Source: an uncultured Alphaproteobacteria bacterium (lineage in GTDB: Bacteria > Pseudomonadota > Alphaproteobacteria > HIMB59 > GCA-002718135). Taken from it: DNA of 40,411 nt. Each line of letters opens with the position of its first letter. The first letter of the stretch is position 1. Shown in pieces: positions 25,793 through 36,540 of this stretch. Position numbers and translations under genes: made by a program. A model generated the notes under the pieces. It did not search any database, was not told where the DNA came from, and was given only the letters and a program-made list of their open reading frames with translations. The stretch lies in contig CACHLW010000009.1 in the NCBI GenBank assembly GCA_902580765.1, forward strand, positions 1 to 40,411, given 5' to 3'.

Positions 25793-26851
25793 ATGGCATT
25801 TGCTGAAAATAAAATTGATGTTCTAAAAAAAATTAAAGCTTCAAAATCCTTCGAAGATTTAGAAAAACTTCGACTATATTATCTAGGTAAAAAAGGATTA
25901 ATACCTGAAGCTTTAAAAGGATTAGGCTCTTTGTCGATTGAAGAAAAAAAATCGAAAGGACAGGAATTAAATATTATTAAAAAAGAAATTGAAGAAGGTA
26001 TTAAAAACCAAAGAACAGAAATTGAAAATATTGAAATTTCAAACAAGATTAATTTAGAATCAATTGATGTTACTCTACCACCTAATATTTCTGAAAAAGG
26101 AAAAATACACCCAATTAGTCAAACAATATTTAATATTATAGAAATTTTTGGAAATTTAAATTATGCAGTGGAAACAGGTCCAGATATAGAAACAGATTTT
26201 AATAATTTTACAGCTTTAAATATCCCAGAACATCATCCAGCAAGAGAAATGCAGGATACTTTTTATGTTCAGGATAATGGAGACAAAAATGTTCTTCGAA
26301 CCCATACCAGTCCTGTTCAAGTGAGAACTATGCTTAACACAAAACCACCTATTAAAATTATTGTGCCTGGCAGAACTTATAGAAGTGACTCAGATGCTAC
26401 ACATGCTCCTATGTTTCATCAGGTAGAAGGTTTAGTCGTTGATACAAGTTCTACTATGGTTGATTTAAAATCAACACTCGTTTCATTCTTAGAAGAATTT
26501 TTCGAAGTAAAAAACTTACAATACCGTTTTCGCCCTAGTTACTTTCCTTTTACCGAGCCTAGTGCAGAAATGGATGTAGCTTATACCAAAGTAAATAATA
26601 AAATTAAAATTGGTGAAGGAGATAAATGGTTAGAAATATTGGGTTGTGGAATGGTCAATCCTATAGTTTTAGATAATTGTAATATCGATTCAAAACAGTT
26701 TCAGGGTTTTGCTTTTGGTATGGGAATTGAGCGTTTGTCGATGCTTAAATATGGCATTACAGATTTAAGAAGTTTTTTTGATCCAAATTATAGATGGCTG
26801 GATCATTATGGTTTTAGTATTTTGGATAATCAAACACGATCAGGGCTATAA
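25793..26851 (+). CDS. pheS: Phenylalanyl-tRNA synthetase, alpha subunit
   Basis: A 352-residue class II synthetase subunit that holds the active site for charging tRNA-Phe. The N-terminal coiled coil (about 1-90) binds tRNA. NVLRTHTSPVQVR forms motif 2, ETDFNNFTALNIPEHHPAR is the usual segment before it, and GMGIERL (309-315) is motif 3. ATG at 25793 is preferred over the TTG directly before it at 25790. Its stop is directly followed by the pheT ATG. No Phe-rich leader peptide or attenuator is visible upstream. Confidence 0.97.
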   Translation: MAFAENKIDVLKKIKASKSFEDLEKLRLYYLGKKGLIPEALKGLGSLSIEEKKSKGQELNIIKKEIEEGIKNQRTEIENIEISNKINLESIDVTLPPNISEKGKIHPISQTIFNIIEIFGNLNYAVETGPDIETDFNNFTALNIPEHHPAREMQDTFYVQDNGDKNVLRTHTSPVQVRTMLNTKPPIKIIVPGRTYRSDSDATHAPMFHQVEGLVVDTSSTMVDLKSTLVSFLEEFFEVKNLQYRFRPSYFPFTEPSAEMDVAYTKVNNKIKIGEGDKWLEILGCGMVNPIVLDNCNIDSKQFQGFAFGMGIERLSMLKYGITDLRSFFDPNYRWLDHYGFSILDNQTRSGL

Positions 26852-29242
26852 ATGAAATTTACACTAGACTGGCTAAAAGATCATTTAGATACTTCTGAAA
26901 ACTTAAATACCATAACAGATACTTTAACCAATATTGGTTTAGAGATTGAAAGTGTAGAAGATAAATCAGAAATATTTAAGAATTTTACAGTAGCTAAAGT
27001 TTTAAAAGCAGAAAAACATCCAGATGCAGATAAGCTTAAAGTATGTCAGGTTGAAACAATAAATGGAAATTATCAAGTTGTGTGTGGTGCTCCAAATGCA
27101 AAAGAAGGCATGCTTGGAATTTTTGCACCAGAAAATAGTTATATTCCTGGAACTGACTTACATTTAAAAAAAACTAAAATTAGAGGAGTTGAGTCTTGCG
27201 GAATGCTTGTCTCAGAAAGAGAGATGGGTATTTCTGATGAACATGATGGAATTATTGAAGTAAAAGATAATTATAAAATTGGTGATTTATTTAGTAAAAT
27301 TTTTGCAATAGATGAACCTATTATTGAAATTAATTTAACTCCAAATAGATCTGACTGTTTATCGGTCAGAGGTATCGCAAGAGATTTAGCGGCAGCAGGA
27401 ATTGGTAAATTAAAAGACATAAATTATAAAAAATCAAAAGAATCATTCAAAAGTCCAATTACGTGGAAAAAAGAATTTCAAAATAATAATCTATGTCCTG
27501 GAGTAGCAGGTCGATATTTTAAAAATGTCAAAAATGTAGAAAGCCCTAAATGGCTTCAAGATAGATTAACTGCAATCGGATTAAGGCCTATTTCAGCTCT
27601 TGTTGACATTACAAATTACATTACTTTTGACTTGGGAAGACCGCTACATGTTTATGATGCTGACAAAGTTTCAGGCAATTTAAAAATGCGACTAGCCAAT
27701 AAAAATGAACAGTGTTTAGCACTAAATGAAGTTAATTATAAATGTGATAGTGATATGATTGTAATTTCTGATGATGAAAATAAACTTCATGGAATTGGCG
27801 GGGTCATGGGTGGCTTTGATAGTGGTTGTAGTATGGAAACCAAAAATGTTTTTTTAGAAGTTGCGTTATTTGATCCAGTTTCTGTCACTAAAACTGGAAG
27901 AAAACTTAATCTTCAAAGTGATGCACGTTACCGTTTTGAAAGAGGGATAGATACTGATTCCATCTATTGGGGTGTAGATGCTGCAACTCAAATGATTTTA
28001 GAATTATGTGGTGGTGAAGTTAGTGAATTTGTCTCTTCAGAAATTAATATAGAAAAAAGTAAACCATTTATGTTTGATACAAATAAAGTGAAGACTTTCG
28101 GTGGAATAGAAATCGATAATGAGGAACAAGAAAAAATTTTAGTTTCACTTGGTTTTTCTGTTAATGAAAAAAAATCAAAATTTGAAATTCAAAGTCCTAC
28201 TTTTAGACCAGATATTGTTGGTGAGGCAGACATAGTCGAAGAAATAATTAGAATTTATGGTTATAATAAAATTCCTCTTAAAAAAGTAACTAATCAAGAA
28301 GAAAAAAAGCAGATTTTAAATACCAAAACAAAAACTTTTTATAAAAGTAAAAAAATTATGGCTTTGAATGGATATTCTGAAGTTGTAACTTGGTCGTTTA
28401 TGGATGAAAATAATGCAAAAATTATATCAGATGAAATAATTAGTTTAAAAAATCCTATAAGTACCGATTTAAATACGATGAGACCATCTACGCTTCCAAA
28501 TTTATTAGAAGCAATAAATCAAAATAAAGCAAGAATGTACTTGAGGGCTAAAATATTTGAAGTAGGTCCAAACTTTTCTAAATCACTACCTGACCAACAA
28601 GAAAATGTTGCCACTGCTATAGCTTATGGGTCATCTGATGAACAAAATTGGTTATCAAATAAAAAAAATATTGATGTCTTTAGTGTAAAAGCTGATTTAT
28701 TTTCTATTTTAGCTGATTTAAATGTACCTATAGATAATTTGCTATATGAAAAATTAGAAGGTAAAATTTATCATCCTGGCAAATCATCTTCTTTGAGGCT
28801 TGGTAAAAACAAAATAGCTAATTTTGGAGAATTACATCCAGTTCTATTAAAAACAATGGATGTTAATTTCAAGGTATATGGTTTTGAAATATATTTGGAG
28901 AATATTTCACAATTTCAAGAAAATAAATCTTCTTCAAAAGGAGGTTTTACTAACAATCCCTATCAAATGGTTGAAAGAGACTTTGCCTTTCTTTTCCCAA
29001 AAGAAGTAAAGGCTGGTGAGATAATTAAAAAAGTAAAAAAAATAGATAAAAATATAATTCAAAACGTAATGATATTTGATGTTTATGATGGAGATAAACT
29101 TCCTGAAAATAAAAAAAGTATTGCTTTTAGGGTTTTACTTCAACCTCAAGATAAAACATTCAATGATCAAGAAATTGAGGAATTATCAAATAAAATAATA
29201 GACGAAATATCTAAATCGCTTGATGCATCTATAAGAAACTAA
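26852..29242 (+). CDS. pheT: Phenylalanyl-tRNA synthetase, beta subunit
   Basis: A 796-residue subunit, the same size as in Escherichia coli (795). The EMAP-like tRNA-binding domain spans about 40-148 ([16 protein letters not shown]). Next come the B3/B4 editing domain, which removes tyrosine from tRNA-Phe, B5, the catalytic-like core and the C-terminal FDX-ACB domain (about 703-795) that holds the anticodon. It joins PheS in an alpha2-beta2 enzyme. The stop overlaps the lepA start by 1 bp. Confidence 0.97.
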   Translation: MKFTLDWLKDHLDTSENLNTITDTLTNIGLEIESVEDKSEIFKNFTVAKVLKAEKHPDADKLKVCQVETINGNYQVVCGAPNAKEGMLGIFAPENSYIPGTDLHLKKTKIRGVESCGMLVSEREMGISDEHDGIIEVKDNYKIGDLFSKIFAIDEPIIEINLTPNRSDCLSVRGIARDLAAAGIGKLKDINYKKSKESFKSPITWKKEFQNNNLCPGVAGRYFKNVKNVESPKWLQDRLTAIGLRPISALVDITNYITFDLGRPLHVYDADKVSGNLKMRLANKNEQCLALNEVNYKCDSDMIVISDDENKLHGIGGVMGGFDSGCSMETKNVFLEVALFDPVSVTKTGRKLNLQSDARYRFERGIDTDSIYWGVDAATQMILELCGGEVSEFVSSEINIEKSKPFMFDTNKVKTFGGIEIDNEEQEKILVSLGFSVNEKKSKFEIQSPTFRPDIVGEADIVEEIIRIYGYNKIPLKKVTNQEEKKQILNTKTKTFYKSKKIMALNGYSEVVTWSFMDENNAKIISDEIISLKNPISTDLNTMRPSTLPNLLEAINQNKARMYLRAKIFEVGPNFSKSLPDQQENVATAIAYGSSDEQNWLSNKKNIDVFSVKADLFSILADLNVPIDNLLYEKLEGKIYHPGKSSSLRLGKNKIANFGELHPVLLKTMDVNFKVYGFEIYLENISQFQENKSSSKGGFTNNPYQMVERDFAFLFPKEVKAGEIIKKVKKIDKNIIQNVMIFDVYDGDKLPENKKSIAFRVLLQPQDKTFNDQEIEELSNKIIDEISKSLDASIRN

Positions 29243-31044
29243 TGACAGAACTTAGTTCTATTCGTAATTTCTCAATTGTTGCTCACATAGATCATGGAAA
29301 ATCAACGTTAGCCGATAGACTAATACAATTTTGTGGTGGTTTAACTGATAGAGAAATGAAAGAACAGGTTCTAGACTCAATGGAATTAGAAAGAGAAAGA
29401 GGCATTACAATAAAAGCTCAAACAGTTAGACTTTCCTTCAAATCAAATGATGGAAAGACTTATATACTTAATATTATGGATACTCCAGGTCATGTTGATT
29501 TCTCATATGAGGTATCAAGATCTTTAGCAGCATGCGAGGGGTCTTTATTAATAGTTGATTCTACACAAGGTGTTGAGGCACAAACATTAGCCAATGCGTA
29601 TCAGGCGATTAATAATGATCATGAAATTTTACCTGTCCTAAATAAAATTGATCTTCCCTCTTCTGAACCAGATAAAATAAAATCACAAATTGAAGATGTG
29701 CTTGGTATTGAAACAGACAATGCTTCTCTTGTTTCAGCAAAAACAGGTGCAGGCATAGAAGATTTATTAAATAAAATCATAACACTTCTTCCTTCTCCGT
29801 TGGGTGAAATAGGTAAAGAGTTGAAATGTATGTTAGTTGATAGTTGGTATGACAGCTATCTTGGTGTTGTGGTACTTGTAAGAGTTATAAATGGAGAGCT
29901 AAAAAAAGGTCAGAAAATAAGATTTATGGCAACAGGTGCTACATATACAATTGATAGAGTAGGGATATTTTCTCCTAAAGCAACTGAAGTGGATACACTT
30001 GGACCTGGAGAAATTGGATTTATAAATTCTGGTATTAAAAGTGTTTCTGATTGTAAAGTTGGTGACACAATAACGGATGATAAAATTCCAACAAACGAAG
30101 CTCTTCCAGGCTTTAAACCGTCTCAACCAGTTGTTTTCTGTGGCATGTTTCCTGTCGACTCAGATGATTATGAGCATATGAGAGATAGTATGTCTAAACT
30201 AGCTTTAAATGACTCTAGTTTCTCTTACGAACCTGAAGTAAGCCCTGCACTGGGGTATGGTTTTCGTTGTGGTTTTTTAGGCTTATTACATTTAGAAATT
30301 ATCAGAGATAGATTTGAAAGAGAATTCAATTTAGAACTTGTAACCACAGCACCATCAGTGGTGTATAAAATATTGATGAAAGATGGATCTACATTGAATC
30401 TTCATAATCCTACTGACATGCCCGATCCTGTAAAAGTTGAAAATATTTCTGAACCTTGGATAAAGGCTACAATTATTGTACCTGAAGAATTTTTAGGATC
30501 AGTATTAGAATTATGTACTTCAAAAAGAGGTATTCAAATAAATATGAGTTATGCAGGAAACAGACCTTTAGTAGAATATAAATTACCTTTAAATGAAGTT
30601 GTGTTTGATTTTTATGATAGACTAAAATCTATCACTAAAGGTTATGCAAGCTTTGATTATGAAATCACTGAATATGAAGTAAATAATTTAGTCAAAGTTG
30701 GAATACTTATAAATGGTGATCCAGTAGATGCTCTTTCTCTAATAGTTCATAAAGATAGATCCGAACAAAGAGGAAGAGCACTATGTGAGAGATTAAAAGA
30801 TTTAATTCCTAGACAACAGTTCAAAGTTGCAATTCAAGCTGCAATTGGGGGTAAGATAATTGCTAGAGAGACTGTAGCTTCATTTAGAAAAGATGTAACT
30901 CAAAAATTATATGGTGGTGATGTTACAAGAAAAAATAAACTTTTAGATAAACAAAAAAAAGGTAAAAAAAGAATGAGACAGTTTGGTAAAGTTGATATAC
31001 CTCAAAATACTTTTCTTAACGCATTAAAAATGAAAGATAATTAA
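29242..31044 (+). CDS. lepA: Elongation factor 4 (LepA)
   Basis: A 600-residue translational GTPase. G1 AHIDHGKST is at 14-22, G3 is DTPGHVDF, and G4 is NKID. Domains II, III and V resemble EF-G, and the LepA-specific C-terminal domain ([17 protein letters not shown] and [11 protein letters not shown]) is complete. It helps 30S assembly and initiation under stress. It is the last gene of the infC block. Its stop shares the palindromic TTAA at 31041-31044 with the opposing membrane protein gene. Confidence 0.98.
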   Translation: MTELSSIRNFSIVAHIDHGKSTLADRLIQFCGGLTDREMKEQVLDSMELERERGITIKAQTVRLSFKSNDGKTYILNIMDTPGHVDFSYEVSRSLAACEGSLLIVDSTQGVEAQTLANAYQAINNDHEILPVLNKIDLPSSEPDKIKSQIEDVLGIETDNASLVSAKTGAGIEDLLNKIITLLPSPLGEIGKELKCMLVDSWYDSYLGVVVLVRVINGELKKGQKIRFMATGATYTIDRVGIFSPKATEVDTLGPGEIGFINSGIKSVSDCKVGDTITDDKIPTNEALPGFKPSQPVVFCGMFPVDSDDYEHMRDSMSKLALNDSSFSYEPEVSPALGYGFRCGFLGLLHLEIIRDRFEREFNLELVTTAPSVVYKILMKDGSTLNLHNPTDMPDPVKVENISEPWIKATIIVPEEFLGSVLELCTSKRGIQINMSYAGNRPLVEYKLPLNEVVFDFYDRLKSITKGYASFDYEITEYEVNNLVKVGILINGDPVDALSLIVHKDRSEQRGRALCERLKDLIPRQQFKVAIQAAIGGKIIARETVASFRKDVTQKLYGGDVTRKNKLLDKQKKGKKRMRQFGKVDIPQNTFLNALKMKDN

Positions 31045-32555
31045 TATTGCTTTCTATCTAAAATTTTTTCATTAATTATTGGCGGCCATAAGTCGTAACG
31101 TTCAAAATACCAATCAATCTTTTTAAGATTTTCATAAACAAAATATAAAGATACAAAAATAATTATAAACTTGGAGTACCTCAATATAAATTTATATTTA
31201 TAATTTAACATGAAAAGCCATAACGGCAGCACAATAATAATTATAAATATCAAGTTATAAAAGATTCCAAATCGATAAGCTGGTGTGTATAAAAACCAAA
31301 TTAAATTAGATATAAAAATTATTGTAAAAAATATCAAATAATTAAAAGTAATATATTTATTTTTTATAATCGTTAAATTTTTTAAAATATTTCTATCCTT
31401 AAATAAAATATAAATAAAAGGAATTAATAGTAAGACAAAAAATGCAATGTATGTTTCTACAATCTTTGATGAATGATTGTTTAACCATACTTTTATCCAT
31501 CCAAATCCACTAATATCCATATTTGTTGAAATGTCACCTTTTGCAAAAGATTTAATTAGATATATTTCTCTTACTGCTGATTCTACACCTGAAAAACATG
31601 TCGTACTTATTGGCCAAATTAAACACCCACTAATAATATAATTTTGAAACAACCAAGGTATAGGATATAAAAATCCAATTGTAAGAGTTGAGTAACTTAT
31701 TTTTTGTTTAATAAGTTTAAAAAAAATTGGGATACAAAATAAAAAAATAAGTGCATTAGTAATTTTTATTAGTAATGCAAATTGACATAATAATAAAATA
31801 AATAAAAAAGCTTTATTTGTAATTTGATCTTTAGTTTCAAAAATATAATAAAAAATAATAATTAAAATATATATACATACAATTACTCCTGGTACATCAG
31901 TACCAAAATCTTTCATCTTACTTAAAACACCTAAGCAGAAAACTAGTGATGAAAAAGATAATAATAACAGATAATTATAATTATTCTTAATTGATGTATT
32001 TAATAGTTTTATAAAATCATAAATAGCTATTGAGTAAAACAAAGATGATAGGATAAATATTGTGCTTGTAAGAAAGCTAATTGAAAATATTGAATTTATA
32101 AATAACCAATGTGAATTGTAACTTATCATTCTATGATGTTTTATTTCAAATAAATTCTGACTTTTATAATTCTTTATCGTTTGATAATGATAACCAAAAT
32201 CATCATTAATTCCCGAATAAAATGCAAAGAAAAAACTTAATAAAGATACAAATATCAAAAATAAAATTTTACTTTTTTTTGATTTGTTTTTTACAAAGGT
32301 AAACAAATAAAAAATTATACCAACAAAAATTATAATAAAGCTGATTAAATCTGAAATAGAAATAAATAAATTAATTAAAACACATATTAAACCAATACAA
32401 ATTAAACCTTTTATGAATATAAAATTATATAAATCTAAATTTATTTGATTTTTTAAAATTGTATTGTTTATTAATGTCCCATATCCAATTATACTCATTA
32501 AAAATGTTAAAATTAAAAATGGAAAAAAAAACTGATTTAGTGAAAATAATTCCAT
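31041..32555 (-). CDS. Polytopic membrane protein, GT-C-like (surface glycan cassette)
   Basis: A protein of about 504 residues with roughly 12 membrane segments. The start was set at the ATG ending at 32555 (MELFSLNQ) because the longer frame to 32615 runs 53 bp into the neighbour gene, while this start leaves a 7-bp gap. After about three helices a loop carries [12 protein letters not shown] (D118, D119, H123). An acidic pair in an early external loop is typical of GT-C enzymes, which use polyprenyl-phosphate sugars on the outer side of the membrane. It also recalls the LIC_10190 group of membrane proteins. No family is certain. It is the last gene of the cassette and opposes lepA. Confidence 0.55.
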   Translation of the reverse strand: MELFSLNQFFFPFLILTFLMSIIGYGTLINNTILKNQINLDLYNFIFIKGLICIGLICVLINLFISISDLISFIIIFVGIIFYLFTFVKNKSKKSKILFLIFVSLLSFFFAFYSGINDDFGYHYQTIKNYKSQNLFEIKHHRMISYNSHWLFINSIFSISFLTSTIFILSSLFYSIAIYDFIKLLNTSIKNNYNYLLLLSFSSLVFCLGVLSKMKDFGTDVPGVIVCIYILIIIFYYIFETKDQITNKAFLFILLLCQFALLIKITNALIFLFCIPIFFKLIKQKISYSTLTIGFLYPIPWLFQNYIISGCLIWPISTTCFSGVESAVREIYLIKSFAKGDISTNMDISGFGWIKVWLNNHSSKIVETYIAFFVLLLIPFIYILFKDRNILKNLTIIKNKYITFNYLIFFTIIFISNLIWFLYTPAYRFGIFYNLIFIIIIVLPLWLFMLNYKYKFILRYSKFIIIFVSLYFVYENLKKIDWYFERYDLWPPIINEKILDRKQY

Positions 32556-32562
32556 CAATAAA

Positions 32563-33456
32563 TTAGCATTTATAAAACTTTTCCAAAAAAATAACTGTTT
32601 TACAAGAAACATCAATTAATTTTCTTGATTCCTGATTGTTTTTTAAAGAAATGTTACTTGCAAACTTATCCAAAAGATTTCTAACTGGTGTTTTATTACC
32701 CTTATATCTAAGATTAGAATTTATTTTTACTTCATGTTCTAACATATCACCCTCTATATAATCTTTATTATTAAGTATTATTTTTATCTTTCTTAATTTA
32801 TTTTTAAATAAATTTCCTGTTACAATATTAACTTTAATTTTTTTACCAATAATAAATGAGAATTTAGTTACAATTCCTTTACCATGAATGTTATTTGATT
32901 TTATTTCTTTTTTTGAAATGTTAGTGAATCGTTTATTTTCAAAAAGTAAATATAAAAGAGAAATTGGGTGAAAACCCCAATCCCATACTGGGTTAATATT
33001 TTCTCTAAAAGGACCAAGATTACCTTCATATATAACAACTCTATTAATTTCTGGATAATTTGTGTCTAAATAATTTTTTAAATGTTTAAATATATCAGAA
33101 TAATAATTAGTTAAATTTGGATATGCTATCAAATTATTATCTTCTACAATTTTTTTTAACTTTTCAATATTATTTTTTGAATTACTAATAGGTTTTTCTA
33201 AAATTAAAGGAATTTTCAATTTTTTAACTAACTTAACAATTTCTAAATTTACATCTGGGAGTGCAGCTACGTAAATACAATCATTGATATTTGAATCAAT
33301 CATTGTTTCAATTGAATTAAAATTTATAATTTTTTTTAGTTGATGTTTTTTATTTCTACAAACAATTGAAGTTAGAATAAATTTTTTACTGTCATTTATT
33401 TCTTTAATTATTATTTTTGACCAAGAACTGCAACCAACTATACCAACATTTAACAT
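32563..33456 (-). CDS. Gfo/Idh/MocA family oxidoreductase
   Basis: A 297-residue NAD(P)-dependent sugar dehydrogenase. The Rossmann start is VGIVGCSSWSK (4-14), the hallmark EKP is at 87-89, and the second domain holds NPVWDWGFHPI, in the place of the catalytic D-x-G-x-H. It is somewhat shorter than the 340-390 residues common in the family. Next to a UXS-like epimerase and a C-methyltransferase-like gene, it probably oxidises or reduces a carbon of a nucleotide sugar. The UXS-like gene ends 1 bp before its start. Confidence 0.8.
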   Translation of the reverse strand: MLNVGIVGCSSWSKIIIKEINDSKKFILTSIVCRNKKHQLKKIINFNSIETMIDSNINDCIYVAALPDVNLEIVKLVKKLKIPLILEKPISNSKNNIEKLKKIVEDNNLIAYPNLTNYYSDIFKHLKNYLDTNYPEINRVVIYEGNLGPFRENINPVWDWGFHPISLLYLLFENKRFTNISKKEIKSNNIHGKGIVTKFSFIIGKKIKVNIVTGNLFKNKLRKIKIILNNKDYIEGDMLEHEVKINSNLRYKGNKTPVRNLLDKFASNISLKNNQESRKLIDVSCKTVIFLEKFYKC

Positions 33457-33457
33457 A

Positions 33458-34495
33458 TCAGTATTTTTTATAATTTACTTTTGCCCACTCTAGAAATTTT
33501 TTTAATCCATTTTCAAGCTTTACTTTTGGATGATAAGATAAATGTTGCTTAGCTTTTTTTAAATCTGGACATCTTCTTTGAGGCTCATCATTTGGATAAG
33601 ATTTTGGATGTTTAATAAAATTTGCTTTAATTTTTTCATCGTTAATTTTTTGAAGAATATAATATATATTCTTAACTGATACTTCTGGTATATTATTTCC
33701 GATATTATAAGCTTCACCAGGTTTACCAAAATATAATACTCTTAAAAATCCTTCTATAGCATCTGTAATATAACAATATGTTCTTGTTTGATTTCCAGAG
33801 CCGTAGATGTTAATTTTTTTTCCATTAATAATGTTACTAATAAAATTGGGAAATATTCTATAATCTTTTTGATTCATTCCAGGCCCATAAATATTAAAAG
33901 GTCTAATTATATTAGTATGTAAATTATAATAATTATTGTAAATGTAACACAAAGTTTCCCCCAATCTTTTGCTTTCATCATAACAAGCCCTTGGACCCAA
34001 AGAACTAACATTCCCTCTATAAGTTTCTTTTGTGGGTACATTTGAATTATCAGGATCACCGTATATTTCACTTGAGCTAAAAAAAATAAATTTAGCTTTA
34101 TATTTTCTAGCAATATCTAAACAATTTCTTGTTCCTTCAATAGCTACTTCTAAAGTTTCAATAGGTTTTTTTCTATAATAAAAAGGACTAGCTATGCCTG
34201 CAGTATGAATTACAATATCTACTTTTTTATTGAAATTAAACTTTTTCGATACATCTTTTTTAATAAATGTAAAATTAGGATCTTTAGTTGGTCTTACTAC
34301 ACTAGTCCTATCAACTATAAACAACTTAATTGGATTTTTTAAAAAATTATTAAAAGATTTAAAAGTTTCAACGAAATAGTTACCCAAAAAACCATTTCCT
34401 CCAGTAATTAAAATTCTTTTACCATTAAAATACTTTGAAAAATCATTAGTATTTTTTATAATCAGGTCTATGTCTTTAATTAAAAACTTTTTCAC
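33458..34495 (-). CDS. NAD-dependent epimerase/decarboxylase, UXS-like extended SDR
   Basis: A 345-residue extended SDR. The NAD motif is TGGNGFLG at 31-38, the serine triad member lies in SSSEIYG (140-146), and Y172 and K176 form YxxxK. SLGPRACYDESKR and NQTRTYCYITDA are close to UDP-glucuronate decarboxylases (UXS), which make UDP-xylose or its 4-keto form. A 24-residue extension precedes the Rossmann fold. The start is GTG at 34495, overlapping the methyltransferase stop by 4 bp. The exact substrate is inference. Confidence 0.78.
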   Translation of the reverse strand: MKKFLIKDIDLIIKNTNDFSKYFNGKRILITGGNGFLGNYFVETFKSFNNFLKNPIKLFIVDRTSVVRPTKDPNFTFIKKDVSKKFNFNKKVDIVIHTAGIASPFYYRKKPIETLEVAIEGTRNCLDIARKYKAKFIFFSSSEIYGDPDNSNVPTKETYRGNVSSLGPRACYDESKRLGETLCYIYNNYYNLHTNIIRPFNIYGPGMNQKDYRIFPNFISNIINGKKINIYGSGNQTRTYCYITDAIEGFLRVLYFGKPGEAYNIGNNIPEVSVKNIYYILQKINDEKIKANFIKHPKSYPNDEPQRRCPDLKKAKQHLSYHPKVKLENGLKKFLEWAKVNYKKY

Positions 34496-35673
34496 AATAA
34501 TTTATTAAATGGTATTGGTTTAAAAAAAATTACTTTTTTATTTTTAAATATTTTTTTTATATCTTTAAAATATTCATATGCAAATACTATAACAATATCG
34601 ATATTACTCAAATTATTTTTTCTTGGTAGAATTTTTATATGCATCCCTGGCGTAAAACGATTTTGTTTTAAAGGACTATCATCAATGATAAATTTAATTA
34701 AATCCGAATTGATTTTTGAAAAGTTAGTGATAGTTGATACCCGTGCTGGACAACCATAACCAATTACATTTTGATTATTTTGTTTAAATTTAATGAGTTG
34801 ATCTTTTAAATATTTTGAATGATCATAAATTTTTTTATTAAATAAATTAAATATACTTAAGTTTAAATTTTGTTTTTCATTATTTAATATTCTTTCGCAT
34901 CTTTTTGTAATTTTATAATTTAATGAATTTTTAATATAAAATCTCAAAGAACCACCATGTACATCTATTTTTTCAATATCAAATAATTTCATTCCAACAT
35001 TCTTAAATAATTCTTTTATTGAGTGAGCTGAATAATAGAATGGTCTATCGAAGTAAAATCTTTCATATTCGATTTTTTTTAAAAAATTTTGAAGATATTC
35101 AATTTCAATAATTAATGTTCCATCCTTTTTAATAAACTTTTTGATATTTTTTGAGAAAAGAATTGGGTTCTCTAAGTGTGTTACAACACTTGAGGCCACA
35201 ATTAGATCAGGTTTTTGATATTGTTTTAAGATTTTTTTTATCATACGATTATCAAAAAAACCTATAAAAGTTTTCAACCCTTTTTTGTTTGCAATTTCAC
35301 CAACATTTTTAGATGGATCTATCCCAATTGCATTAATCTTTAACTTTTTAAGAGGATCGAGTAAAATTCCATCATTTGATCCAATATCAACAACAAAATC
35401 AAATTTTTTTAACTTTAAAGACAAATTCTCAAAATGTTCTTTTAGCTTTTTGTTAACTGATGATAGATAATAATAATCTTCAAATAAAATATTTCTATTT
35501 ATAATTTTTTTTATTTGACTAGATTTACATTTTTTACAAAAAAGTACTTTTAAATTAAATTTTTTTTCTTTAATTATTTCATATTTATTTTTGGGATATT
35601 TATTTGCTAAAGGTTGTTTGCCTAAATCAATGACTTCATATATTTTTCTTGAAGTGCATACTTTACATTTCAT
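34492..35673 (-). CDS. NDP-sugar C-methyltransferase-like SAM enzyme
   Basis: A 393-residue three-part protein: a zinc-binding N-terminus with C3, C6, C46 and C49, a SAM domain with VDIGSNDG at 95-102, and a C-terminal part with GYGCPAR. This is the layout of nucleotide-sugar C-methyltransferases such as TylC3 and TcaB9, which methylate a carbon of a keto sugar. HGGSLR (239-244) is kept. Where relatives carry a Y-H-E-H stretch before the F-S-Y run, this protein has YFDRPFYY (207-214), so a proposed catalytic histidine is missing. It overlaps both neighbours by 4 bp. Confidence 0.75.
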   Translation of the reverse strand: MKCKVCTSRKIYEVIDLGKQPLANKYPKNKYEIIKEKKFNLKVLFCKKCKSSQIKKIINRNILFEDYYYLSSVNKKLKEHFENLSLKLKKFDFVVDIGSNDGILLDPLKKLKINAIGIDPSKNVGEIANKKGLKTFIGFFDNRMIKKILKQYQKPDLIVASSVVTHLENPILFSKNIKKFIKKDGTLIIEIEYLQNFLKKIEYERFYFDRPFYYSAHSIKELFKNVGMKLFDIEKIDVHGGSLRFYIKNSLNYKITKRCERILNNEKQNLNLSIFNLFNKKIYDHSKYLKDQLIKFKQNNQNVIGYGCPARVSTITNFSKINSDLIKFIIDDSPLKQNRFTPGMHIKILPRKNNLSNIDIVIVFAYEYFKDIKKIFKNKKVIFFKPIPFNKLL

Positions 35674-36380
35674 ATAAAAAGTTTTTTAATCCTAGTATAT
35701 AAAATCCAATAAACTACTGAAAAGACATCATAATATTTAATTTTTTTTCCTTCATCATAAGTCCTTCCTTGATAATTAATACCTATCTCAAATATTTTAG
35801 AGTTTTTTCTTACTAAATAAGTCAATATCTCAGCTTGTTGACCCCAATTATGACATTTTAGTAAATCAACATTTATTAAATTTTTTTTAAACATACAATA
35901 ACAGCAATAAATATCAGTAAAAGTAGTATTATTAAGTAAGTTAAATAAAAAAGTTATAAACTTGTTTCCAATCATATGCCAAAAGTGGAGTACAGTCCTT
36001 CGTCTTCCAATAAATCTACTTCCCATGATTAAATCATAATTAAATTTTTTATTTTCTTCTAAAAAAATCAATATATCTTCTGGGTCATATTCCAAATCTG
36101 CATCTTGAATTATAATATAATCTTTAGTACAGTTTTTGATACCCTCTATAACAGCTTTACCTTTACCTGAATTTTTAACTAGATGAATTGACTTAGTATA
36201 TAAGTTTTTATTTTCATCTATTATTTTTTTTGAATTGTCAGTTGAACCATCATTTATTATTATTATTTCTAGATCACAAAACTTATTAATAATTTCAATC
36301 TTTTTTAATATAACTAGTAATGTGCTTTCTTCATTATAAACTGGTATAATAATACTTAAGCTATGGTTATGTTGATTCAT
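35670..36380 (-). CDS. Glycosyltransferase family 2, DPM1-like
   Basis: A 236-residue GT-A enzyme. IIIPVYNEE is at 10-18, the nucleotide acid is D44 (NDGSTDN), and QDADLEYDPED at 92-102 includes the metal-binding DAD. GSRFIGRRR and QGRTYDEGKKI are typical of the polyprenyl-phosphate mannose or glucose synthase group. No C-terminal membrane anchor is seen. It is the first gene of the five-gene sugar cassette, so its 70-bp AT-only upstream region should hold the promoter. A TATACT on the minus strand at 36387-36392 lies so close to the ATG that it would give a leaderless mRNA. Confidence 0.85.
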   Translation of the reverse strand: MNQHNHSLSIIIPVYNEESTLLVILKKIEIINKFCDLEIIIINDGSTDNSKKIIDENKNLYTKSIHLVKNSGKGKAVIEGIKNCTKDYIIIQDADLEYDPEDILIFLEENKKFNYDLIMGSRFIGRRRTVLHFWHMIGNKFITFLFNLLNNTTFTDIYCCYCMFKKNLINVDLLKCHNWGQQAEILTYLVRKNSKIFEIGINYQGRTYDEGKKIKYYDVFSVVYWILYTRIKKLFI

Positions 36381-36450
36381 TATTTTAGTATAGGTAAAAA
36401 TACATATATATTCTATTAAATATATTTAAATAAATACTTTTATTAAGTTA

Positions 36451-36540
36451 GGAGAGATGTGAGAGTGGTTTAATCAGCACGCTTGGAAAGCGTGTGTAGT
36501 AGCAATACTACCGAGGGTTCGAATCCCTCTCTCTCCGCCA
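36451..36540 (+). tRNA. tRNA-Ser(GGA)
   Basis: A 90-base tRNA with encoded CCA. The acceptor stem GGAGAGA pairs fully with TCTCTCC, followed by discriminator G. The anticodon stem CACGC/GCGTG encloses TTGGAAA with anticodon GGA at 36485-36487. The long variable arm that marks serine tRNA is GTAGTA-GCAA-TACTAC with a GNRA loop. The T arm is GAGGG-TTCGAAT-CCCTC. It reads UCC and UCU codons. It is the only plus-strand gene between two minus-strand clusters and begins 70 bp from the GT2 start codon. Confidence 0.98.

Noticed and set aside
32556-32615. Longer N-terminus of the polytopic membrane protein
   Set aside because: It would overlap the oxidoreductase gene by 53 bp and put a charged stretch before the first helix. 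The ATG ending at 32555 fits the 1-7 bp spacing of the cassette.
36451-36540. tRNA-Ser as an attachment site with a direct repeat
   Set aside because: No second copy of the tRNA 3' end and no integrase gene were seen in the window.
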